DNA from: Bryobacteraceae bacterium
Lineage (GTDB): Bacteria; Acidobacteriota; Terriglobia; Bryobacterales; Bryobacteraceae
Reading direction: 5' to 3'
Assembly: GCA_025055455.1 (NCBI GenBank)
Contig: JANWXD010000011.1
Coordinates: 1 to 64,000, forward strand
DNA: 64,000 bases
The position numbers and the translations under genes are program-made. Positions 17,601-23,891 of the stretch are shown here, one piece after another (position 1 is the stretch's first letter; each line of letters starts with the position of its first letter). The notes beneath the pieces were generated by a model. The model was not told the origin of the DNA. It worked only from the letters and a program-made list of their open reading frames with translations, and made no database searches.

Positions 17601-18165
17601 AGCCCCCGTTGATGCGCGCGTCAAAGGCGCTGCTGCCTCCCCCAGTGGTCACACCCGGCAGCAGGACCGCAAATTGCGCGGAGTTGCGTGGCGCGCCGCT
17701 TACAATCAACGGCAGATCATTCATGGTCTCGGGCGCCACGCCCTCGGCCCGCGTGGCGTTGTCGAAATTGAGCGGGGAGGCGTCGGCCACCACTTCGATG
17801 GCCTGCTCCACGGTACCCAGCTCGAGCCGGACGTCCACGCGCGCCAGCTCGTTCAACGTCACGCGAATCCCGCGCTGGACATACGGCTTGAAGCCCGCGG
17901 CCGTCGCCCGCAGGTCATAGACGCCCGTCACAAGGTTCGGAAACGAATACAGCCCGTCGGCGCCGGTCGTCGTTTTCAATTCCACGCCGGTGGCCGTATT
18001 GGTGACCGTCACTTCCGCGTTGGGCACAGGCGCGTTAGCCGGATCGAGCACCGTGCCGCTGATCGTGCTTCGGAACTGGCCATGGGCCCGACCGAGACAC
18101 ACCGCCAGGGCTAGCACTGCGCACAACACCATCCTTGCGCGCATTGTTCCCCGCCTTAGACTCAT
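14605..18165 (-). CDS. Oar-like TonB-dependent receptor with carboxypeptidase-regulatory-like N-domain
   Basis: An 1186-residue outer-membrane protein. Signal peptide (1-30), then a carboxypeptidase regulatory-like beta-sandwich (about 31-115; STISGTVLDPANAPVPNAEV, GLYSFPNLVTGVYDL), a plug domain (about 125-290; DGVSMQQGT, SEFKVLTSTYEPQYG, VTTKSGTNEFRGAVYEY) and a large beta-barrel to the C-terminus, which ends in a terminal Phe (IQLGIRLEF). The family is greatly expanded in Acidobacteria and is thought to take up glycans, peptides or other large ligands; the ligand here is unknown. The start may be 18165 or 18144. It is divergent from a TPR operon, with a shared promoter and palindrome. Confidence 0.9.
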   Translation of the reverse strand: MSLRRGTMRARMVLCAVLALAVCLGRAHGQFRSTISGTVLDPANAPVPNAEVTVTNTATGVELKTTTGADGLYSFPNLVTGVYDLRATAAGFKPYVQRGIRVTLNELARVDVRLELGTVEQAIEVVADASPLNFDNATRAEGVAPETMNDLPLIVSGAPRNSAQFAVLLPGVTTGGGSSAFDARINGGLQSGDEAIMDGVSMQQGTMNQSGMISFWDFRMTPDMISEFKVLTSTYEPQYGSTTSAQIMVTTKSGTNEFRGAVYEYLRNTVLNARQFGADRRPKDIEHDFGGSIGGPVKLPGLWSSKLRTYFFTNIEKFYIRGGVTRPTISIPSLKQRNGDFTDWVGPDGRLIPIYDPATTARVEGRIVRQPFPGNIIPRARFANSLALQWFKFLPEPNKPGPLNNYLVPTPVPDTILGDALHWVVKIDEYVGDKHHFAATIWRQKAPPKFATTLPIQIANETFSDPQNSWVNRLNWDYTISPTLLLHAAAGYLNRNEGYGSVNGKYVNELPKIPGVAGHRYPPVIYFSDGFAQFGNSSGLNTGNVTTRPAYVANSLLTWVKGRHTLKFGGEYRNLGQNFHDTGNESGSFGFERGPTGLLGEVSGSPIASFLLEQVSWASATFRTVDAWYARSDAIIWHVGDTWKITPKLTLNLGIRWDMFRPTAEKYDRLSFFDPQGINPAAGGRPGRLAFAGTRWGAASFGRRHPEFVWKRGFAPRLGIAYAINDRTVVRTGYGIFYNQAFYPGWGGGMNLDGFNADVSFGATEGGLVPAFILSAGFPQTFARPPFIDPGYRNGRGTLYRPFDANRLSYAQQWNLTIERQFGADLLVSVAYVANKGTRLPSATNPVNALDPRYLTLRERLYDEFRPGQTELHGVRAPYPGWAQQLRDAGCSPSVAQALLPYPQFCSSLQGLNENLGNSTYHSFQAKIEKRFSRGIYLLGAYTVSKLLTSTGHINDPVIVGWSGVGGVISPYERKRNKSLAADDVPQVFSFTLVYELPFGRGKRFLSKSRAADLLLGGWSVASITRLSAGTPFFFRSSFCNVPGQFRAGCIPAILPGRNVFTKDKKDFDPGLGQPLFNKDAFEPLTAFNFYWGSGPRVSNVRGYGYKNEDLAIYKNILLNERMKLQLRGEFFNLFNLHNFTGYTSGGANWYWASAFTTDLASPDFGKWNGSVTPPRNIQLGIRLEF

Positions 18166-18205
18166 TGGATTTGTGTCCCCCTTGCGAGTCTTGCTAGACT
18201 GTAAC

Positions 18206-18247
18206 TAGTCTCAAGCCGATACTACCTTGAGATTAGTGTATTGTCAA
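18206..18247 (-). promoter_or_regulatory. Promoter of the Oar-like receptor gene with overlapping inverted repeat
   Basis: On the minus strand TTGACA (18242-18247) and TAGTAT (18219-18224) are exactly 17 bp apart, a good sigma70-type promoter about 45 bp before the receptor start. An inverted repeat flanks the -10 box: TAGTCTCAAG (18206-18215), 10 nt, CTTGAGATTA (18226-18235), with one mismatch. A dimeric regulator bound there would block the promoter. A second near-palindrome, GTATTGTCAATAC (18238-18250), covers the -35. A weaker plus-strand promoter for the TPR operon (TAGACT 18195, GATACT 18218, 17 bp spacing) overlaps the same sites. Confidence 0.55.
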
Positions 18248-19834
18248 TACCGAGTTTTTCAACACCTTCAGCGAAGGGTCATCCCCGTTTACTTGACGGT
18301 TGCGGTGCTCGGGACTCCGGTCTGGCTTTCGGCCCAAGGGGTTTCCCAGCAATCGCTTAGAGAGATCGTGAACCTTATCGGGCGGGGTGACGCCGACGCC
18401 GCGGGCCGCCTTGTGAGGCGGGCCCTTGAGGCCCACCCTTCCGAACCTCGATTGCACAACCTCCAGGGGGTACTACGCGCCCAAGCGGGCGATATCAAAG
18501 GCGCCGAGGCGAGTTTTCGAAAAGCCATTGAGCTGGCGCCGGACTTTGTCGGCGCCTGGGAAAACTTGGCCCGCCTCTATCACCAGAACGCGGAGACCTT
18601 TGACCGGGGCCTGCAGCGGGCGGCCGAGGCCTACGCGCGGGTGCTCGCCCTCCAGCCCGCCAACGCGGAGGCCCACTACCAGTCCGCTGTGGTCTGCCAG
18701 TTGCTCGGCCGCTACCGGGATTCGCTCGCTCACTTGGCGAAGCTTCCGCCTGAGGCACAAAGCCGGGCCCAGGCCTTGGCCGTGGCGCTGGGCAACTATG
18801 TCGCCCTCCGAGACCTCGCCCGGACCGGCGCGGCCGCAAAAAAGCTGCTGGCGAGCCCGGATCTCAACGAGGCGGATGTCCTTCAGATTTTGCCCGTGCT
18901 CGCGGAACATCACCGGGCGGATCTCGCAATCGAGTTGATCCAGGGGCTGGAGCGCCGCGGGCTGGCCTCGACGGCCACCCTGGAGCGACTGGCGGCGTTG
19001 CACGAGGAGACGGGAAACCTCGCCGAGGCGCGCCAGCGGTACGAAGCCCTGGCGCAACGTGCTCCTGGGCGCGTGTCGCCCTTGCTCGATTTGGCCCGCG
19101 TCGCCTACAATCAGCGCGACCTGGAGGGCGCCTTGAGCTACTTGGCTCACGCACGCGATCTTGCCCCCTCCAACGCCGGCATCCATTTCTTCTTCGGCGT
19201 CATTTGCGCGGAGCTGGAACTTCCGCTGGAGGCCAAAAGGTCGCTGCAACGGGCGGTCGAGCTGGCGCCGGAAAACGTCTACCACCATTACGCGCTCGGC
19301 GCCGTCCTGCTCTACGAGCGCGACACAAGCCTGGCTGCCACGCACCTGCGCAGGTATCTCGAACAGCACCCGCACGATCCCCGGGCACGCTTCCTGCTGG
19401 GCGTCGCCTACTTCTACGGCGGCCAGCTCGATGCGGCGCGCCAGGAACTGGCCGTTGCGGCAGGCAATCCCGTTACGGCCGCCCGGGCCCGATATTTTCT
19501 GGGACGCCTGGCACGTCAGGAAAACCGGCTCGAGGAGGCCGAGCAGGAACTCAAAGCCGCGCTTCAGGCCGAGCCGAAATTCCCGGACGCCCATGCCGAG
19601 CTCGGGTTCGTGTACATTCGACGAAGGGAACACCAGCAGGCCGAACGTGCTCTGATGCAAGCCCTGGCCCTCGATCCGGACCATTACCTGGCGAACCAGA
19701 ACCTGTTGATGCTCTACCAGCGCACACGCGATCCCCGGGCGGAAGCCCAAGCGAAGCGCTTCGAGCAAGTGCAACAAAAGCGCTCCGAAAAAGAACGACT
19801 CCTGCTGCGAACCATCGAGGTCAAGCCGTATTGA
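18236..19834 (+). CDS. Secreted tetratricopeptide repeat protein (first of four)
   Basis: About 530 residues: a signal peptide (hydrophobic VIPVYLTVAVLGTPVWLSA) followed by roughly a dozen TPR motifs to near the C-terminus (for example AEASFRKAIELAPDFVGAWE, AKRSLQRAVELAPENVYHHY, AERALMQALALDPDHYLANQ). TPR arrays act as protein-binding scaffolds in the periplasm. The start is uncertain: GTG 18236 has a weak GAG upstream, TTG 18227 is possible, and no ATG is near. It is the first gene of a tightly overlapping set of four TPR genes, divergent from the Oar-like receptor gene. Confidence 0.8.
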   Translation: MYCQYRVFQHLQRRVIPVYLTVAVLGTPVWLSAQGVSQQSLREIVNLIGRGDADAAGRLVRRALEAHPSEPRLHNLQGVLRAQAGDIKGAEASFRKAIELAPDFVGAWENLARLYHQNAETFDRGLQRAAEAYARVLALQPANAEAHYQSAVVCQLLGRYRDSLAHLAKLPPEAQSRAQALAVALGNYVALRDLARTGAAAKKLLASPDLNEADVLQILPVLAEHHRADLAIELIQGLERRGLASTATLERLAALHEETGNLAEARQRYEALAQRAPGRVSPLLDLARVAYNQRDLEGALSYLAHARDLAPSNAGIHFFFGVICAELELPLEAKRSLQRAVELAPENVYHHYALGAVLLYERDTSLAATHLRRYLEQHPHDPRARFLLGVAYFYGGQLDAARQELAVAAGNPVTAARARYFLGRLARQENRLEEAEQELKAALQAEPKFPDAHAELGFVYIRRREHQQAERALMQALALDPDHYLANQNLLMLYQRTRDPRAEAQAKRFEQVQQKRSEKERLLLRTIEVKPY

Positions 19835-20763
19835 AGCCACGGAAAACCGCAGCGATAGCTTTCCTGCTCGTCGCCGCTGGCGCACAGTTGCGTGCGGCCG
19901 ACCTGGCCGCAGCCACCCGGGCGCTTCTTGGGGGCGACTACCGGCGCGCGGAACAAACAGCCCGAGCCGTTTGGCAGGACGGCGCGGGTCCGCCCGAAGC
20001 CGGCGTCCTGCTGGCCCGGGCCGAGATGGCCCAAGGCAAACTGCAGCAAGCATACGAGCGCCTGCGACAGGTTTTGCGGCGTGCCCCGGCCCACCCCGAC
20101 GGCCTCTACTTCCTATCCAAGCTCTCTTTTGCGCTTTCGCAACAAAGTTACGAGCGGCTGTATGCGCTGGCCCCCCGCTCCGCCCGCGTGCACCAGCTGT
20201 TGGCCGAATCCCACGCCGCCCGGGAAGATGTGGCGGCCGCCGAAAAAGAGTATCGGGCGGCTCTCCGCGCCGACCCGCGCTCTGTGGAGGTCCGGACCGC
20301 ACTCGGGGATCTGCTGCGCCGTCAGAGCCGGTTCGAAGAGGCCGCCGCGCAATACGCCCGCGCACTGGCGTTGAATCCCCACAACTACGACGCGGCCTAC
20401 GGCCTCGGCGCTTGCCGGTTGTTCCAAAACCAGCCGGCGGTCGCCGTCCGGTATCTTCGAAAGGCGCTCGAGGCGGAACCGGATGCGCCCGCCGCACGGC
20501 TGGCCTTGGGCGATGCGCTTCTGCGCCTGGGAGATGCCGCGTCGGCACGCCGGGAGCTCCAACGTGCCCTCGCACTCGAGCCGGAAATGCGCCAGGCCTA
20601 TGTGCTCCTCGGACGCGCCTTACAGAAGTTAGGAAAGCCGGAGGAGGCACGCCAGGCCTTTGATAAAGCCCGAGAGCTCGGGCGCCGGGAGTTGGAGGCG
20701 CAGCAGGCGCTGCTGTCCGAGGACGAGCTGATTCCGCGCTCTGGAACGCCGCGGCAACCATGA
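19831..20763 (+). CDS. Secreted tetratricopeptide repeat protein (second of four)
   Basis: A 310-residue protein with a signal peptide (KPRKTAAIAFLLVAAGAQLRA) and about seven TPR units, clearest in EEAAAQYARALALNPHNYDA and SARRELQRALALEPEMRQAY. The start is TTG at 19831, overlapping the stop of the previous gene (TTGA), so expression is coupled. The last codons overlap the next ATG (ATGA). No other domain is seen; a scaffold or assembly role is the family expectation. Confidence 0.8.
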   Translation: MKPRKTAAIAFLLVAAGAQLRAADLAAATRALLGGDYRRAEQTARAVWQDGAGPPEAGVLLARAEMAQGKLQQAYERLRQVLRRAPAHPDGLYFLSKLSFALSQQSYERLYALAPRSARVHQLLAESHAAREDVAAAEKEYRAALRADPRSVEVRTALGDLLRRQSRFEEAAAQYARALALNPHNYDAAYGLGACRLFQNQPAVAVRYLRKALEAEPDAPAARLALGDALLRLGDAASARRELQRALALEPEMRQAYVLLGRALQKLGKPEEARQAFDKARELGRRELEAQQALLSEDELIPRSGTPRQP

Positions 20764-21575
20764 CAAGGCACGTCCTCGTAGTGATGCTGTGCGTGGCGGC
20801 GCCGGCTTGCGCACAACTGGCTCCGCCCCTCGAGAACTTGTTTCGCCAGGCCGTCGCCGCCCAGAAAGCCGGTCGCTTGTTGGAGGCCGAGAAGGCGCTG
20901 CGGGAGGTGCTGGCGCAAGGCGGCAGGCTCCCTTTCGTTTACAATAACCTCGGTTTGGTCTACCAGCAGCAGCGCGCCCACGAGCGGGCCATGGCGCAGT
21001 TCCGTGAGGCCATCCGCCTGGATCCGAACTACCCGGCGCCGCGCATCGCGCTCGGCGCAAGCCTTCTGGCGCTGGGCCGCGCCGAGGAGGCCGTGACAGA
21101 GCTCGAAAGCGCGGTTCGGATCGCCCCGCGCGAGCCTCTGGCGAGGTTACACCTGGCGCGGGCGTATGAACGGCGCGGTGACCCGCTCGCCGCCCTGGAC
21201 CAATGGCGCTCGCTTGTGGAGCTGGCCCCCGGCGAGCCCGAGCACCTGTATCAACTGGGGCGCGCGTATATGAGGCTCTCCACGTGGTGTCTAGAGCAGC
21301 TGCGCCGCTCCAACCATCGCTCCCCGCGGCTGTATCAAATGCTCGGCGAAACGTTTCAATCGCAAGGCCGGTTGGAGCTGGCGGTCCAGGCGTATCAAGA
21401 AGCGGCCCGCCTGGATCCGCACTTGCCCGAGATTCACTTCGCTCTGGCGACGGCCTATTTGGCCCAGGGCAAGACCGCGGAAGCGCGCCAGGCTTTGGAT
21501 CGCGAACTGGCGCTGGTTCCCGAAAGTTTCGCCGCTCAGGCGCTGCGCCGCACGCTTGATGCGGCAGGGAAGTGA
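20760..21575 (+). CDS. Secreted tetratricopeptide repeat protein (third of four)
   Basis: A 271-residue protein: signal peptide (MTRHVLVVMLCVAAPACAQ, cleavage after ACA) and about six TPR units, for example ERAMAQFREAIRLDPNYPAPR and ELAVQAYQEAARLDPHLPEIH. The cysteine near the cleavage site does not form a clear lipobox. It overlaps both neighbours by 4 bp (ATGA at each end). Function beyond protein binding cannot be read from the sequence. Confidence 0.8.
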   Translation: MTRHVLVVMLCVAAPACAQLAPPLENLFRQAVAAQKAGRLLEAEKALREVLAQGGRLPFVYNNLGLVYQQQRAHERAMAQFREAIRLDPNYPAPRIALGASLLALGRAEEAVTELESAVRIAPREPLARLHLARAYERRGDPLAALDQWRSLVELAPGEPEHLYQLGRAYMRLSTWCLEQLRRSNHRSPRLYQMLGETFQSQGRLELAVQAYQEAARLDPHLPEIHFALATAYLAQGKTAEARQALDRELALVPESFAAQALRRTLDAAGK

Positions 21576-22507
21576 TGCGGGCCGTTCTCCTCGCACTGCT
21601 AGTTCCCGGCATTCTTGCTGCGCAGATCGAAACACCCCCGCCGCTGCCGTTTGTTTCGGCGCCGCTGAGTCCGCAACGTCGCGCTGCCGTCGAGCAAGCT
21701 CTGGCCGCGCGACAGTTCGAACAGGCAGAGGCCTTGCTCCAAGAGGCGGCTGCGGCGCGCCCCGATTCCCAGGAGCTGTGGAAGCTCCTCGCCGGGGTAT
21801 CGTTCCTCGGAGGGAAATACTGGAATGCGGTGCGGGCGTTCCACCGTGCCCGTGAGCTGGCGCCGCTGGATGCCTCCAGCCGCTTCACCCTCGCCATGGC
21901 GTACGTGGCGGTCAAGCGGCGGGACCTGGCGCGAGCCGAGCTGGCCCAGCTCAACCAAGCCCGCCCCGACAACGCCTTGTATTGGTATTGGCTGGCCCGG
22001 CTGGACTACGACGATCAGCAATTCCAAACGGCGGCGGAACGCCTCCGGCGCGCCATCGAACTTCAGCCAGGGTTCGTGCGCGCTCATGACAACCTCGGGC
22101 TGTGCCTGGAGGCCTTGGGCCGCTTCGAAGAAGCCGTGGCCAGCTACCAGCAGGCTGTGCGCTTGAACCGGGAACAAACGCCCGCCTCTCCTTGGCCGGC
22201 TCTGAATCTCGGCACGCTCTTGCTCAAACTCGGGCGCATCGAGGAAGCCGAGCCGTACTTGCGCGAAGCCGTCCGGTTCGGACCCCGCCTCGCTCCGGCG
22301 CGGCTGCGCCTGGGTGTGCTGCTGGAAAAACGCGGGGCAGTAGAAGAGGCGATCCAGGAGCTGCGGCGAGCGGCGGAGCTAGACCCACGCTCCCCGGACC
22401 CGCACTACGCGCTGGCCCGCTTGTACCGCCGCCAGGGTGACGCCGCGGCCGCAGCCGCCGCCTTGGCCGAGTTCGAGCGCCTCAGGAAGGCACGCCGGGA
22501 CCGGTAG
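21572..22507 (+). CDS. Secreted tetratricopeptide repeat protein (fourth of four)
   Basis: A 311-residue protein with a short signal peptide (MRAVLLALLVPGILAAQ) and about seven TPR units (for example AVRAFHRARELAPLDASSRF, EEAVASYQQAVRLNREQTPA, EEAIQELRRAAELDPRSPDP). It ends the TPR operon. Its last 26 bp overlap, tail to tail, the end of the CNNM/CorC gene on the other strand, so there is no room for a separate terminator. Confidence 0.8.
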   Translation: MMRAVLLALLVPGILAAQIETPPPLPFVSAPLSPQRRAAVEQALAARQFEQAEALLQEAAAARPDSQELWKLLAGVSFLGGKYWNAVRAFHRARELAPLDASSRFTLAMAYVAVKRRDLARAELAQLNQARPDNALYWYWLARLDYDDQQFQTAAERLRRAIELQPGFVRAHDNLGLCLEALGRFEEAVASYQQAVRLNREQTPASPWPALNLGTLLLKLGRIEEAEPYLREAVRFGPRLAPARLRLGVLLEKRGAVEEAIQELRRAAELDPRSPDPHYALARLYRRQGDAAAAAAALAEFERLRKARRDR

Positions 22508-23849
22508 GCGGAGTGGGCTCCGCCACGGGCAGCGCCTCGATGCGCACGCGCGCGATGCGGTTGCGCTCCATCTCGAGGACCGTGTAACGGCGCCCGTCGT
22601 AATCCACACTGTCCCCCGCCTTGGGGATGTAGCCCAACCGGTAGAGGAGAAAGCCGGCCAGCGTTTCAAAGCCCGCGCCGCTGGGCAACCGGATGCCGTA
22701 TCGAGCCGCCAGGTCCCGGATATTGATCGTGCCCTCCACTTCGAGGGCCGCAGCACTGGGGGCCGGCGCTTGGCGGACCGCATCGTGCTCGTCTTCGATC
22801 TCTCCGAAGATCTGCTCCAGCACATCCTCCATCGTCACGATCCCGGAAATCGTGCCGAATTCGTCCACCACCAGCGCCATGTGGCACCGCGAGCGGCGAA
22901 ACTCATCCAGCATTTGACTCACGGGCTTCGATTCCGGCACCACGAGCGGCTTGTGGAGCACGGAGCGCAACCGGAACTTCGACCATGCCCGGCGGGCCGC
23001 ATCGCCGGCGCGGAATTCCTCCCGCAGCCGCAGCAGGTCCTTGAAGTGCAGAATCCCCAGAACCCGCTCCGGCTGCCCCTCGTAGACCGGCACGCGGGAA
23101 TATTGGTGCTCCAACATCAGGCCGACGATGTCCTCCAAGGGGGCGTCCACGGCGACTGCCACCACGTCGTTCCGCGGCACCATGATCTCACGCACGGCGA
23201 CGCCGCCTAAATCCAACAGCCGCTGAATAGCCTCCCGCTCGAAGCGCGGAAACCGAACCTGCTCGCGGCTGAGGATGAGCTTCAATTCCTCGGCCGAATG
23301 CCCTCCCCCCAACGGTTCGCTGCGCAGACCGAGGAGCCGGCTCGCCGCCGCAGCCGAACGTTCGATCACATAGACGAACGGCTCCACCACTCGGTAGAAG
23401 ACGAGGAGCGGCGGAGCGACCAACACCGCCAAGCGGTCCGCCTTTTCCATGCCGAGATTCTTCGGCGCCACTTCTCCCAGGACCACGTGCAGGTAGCTCA
23501 TCAGCAGGAACGCAGTGAGAAAACTGACCCCGTGCAGCAGCTGGCGGTGCCCCTCGGACAGCACCGGTTCGAGTAGACCGCTGAAAAAACGGTACAGCGT
23601 GTCTTCGCCGGCCCAGCCGAGCCCGAGGCTTGCGGCCGTAACTCCCACTTGCACGACCGACAATAACCGTTCCGGGTTGGCGAGCAGGCTGAGCGCCGCC
23701 TGCGCGCCGGGGTGTCCCTGCTTGGCCAGCTCCCGCAGCCGCGAAGGCCGCACCGAAACGAGCGCCACTTCCGCACCGGCGAAAAACGCGTTGGCGGCGA
23801 GGATCACCGCGAGCAGCAGGAAGCGGTAGCCGTAGGAGACTTCTTCCAT
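22482..23849 (-). CDS. CNNM/CorC (hemolysin C-like) transporter with CBS pair
   Basis: A 455-residue membrane protein. An N-terminal DUF21/CNNM domain with about four membrane segments (LLLAVILAANAFFAGAEVAL; VVLGEVAPKNLGMEKA) is followed by a CBS pair (about 205-330; IMVPRNDVVAVAVDAPLEDI, HMALVVDEFGTISGIVTMEDVLEQIFGEIEDE) and a C-terminal CorC/HlyC domain (about 350-440). The family moves or regulates Mg2+ and other divalent ions. The gene is convergent with the TPR operon, and its start is close to the divergent penicillin acylase gene. Confidence 0.9.
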   Translation of the reverse strand: MEEVSYGYRFLLLAVILAANAFFAGAEVALVSVRPSRLRELAKQGHPGAQAALSLLANPERLLSVVQVGVTAASLGLGWAGEDTLYRFFSGLLEPVLSEGHRQLLHGVSFLTAFLLMSYLHVVLGEVAPKNLGMEKADRLAVLVAPPLLVFYRVVEPFVYVIERSAAAASRLLGLRSEPLGGGHSAEELKLILSREQVRFPRFEREAIQRLLDLGGVAVREIMVPRNDVVAVAVDAPLEDIVGLMLEHQYSRVPVYEGQPERVLGILHFKDLLRLREEFRAGDAARRAWSKFRLRSVLHKPLVVPESKPVSQMLDEFRRSRCHMALVVDEFGTISGIVTMEDVLEQIFGEIEDEHDAVRQAPAPSAAALEVEGTINIRDLAARYGIRLPSGAGFETLAGFLLYRLGYIPKAGDSVDYDGRRYTVLEMERNRIARVRIEALPVAEPTPPTGPGVPS

Positions 23850-23879
23850 CGGACAGAGGGCGGGCGAGCGGCACTCCGG

Positions 23880-23885
23880 TACAAT
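23880..23885 (+). promoter_or_regulatory. Putative -10 element of a leaderless penicillin acylase transcript
   Basis: TACAAT ends 6 bases before the GTG start at 23892, the spacing expected if transcription begins at or next to the start codon. No ribosome binding site is present, and no clear -35 is seen at 17 bp. Confidence 0.35.
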
Positions 23886-23891
23886 TTCCAG

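Noticed and set aside
18473-20761. 762-codon open frame on the minus strand opposite the TPR genes
   Set aside because: It is antisense to clear TPR coding sequence, has no recognisable domain and exists because GC-rich codons leave few stops in this frame.
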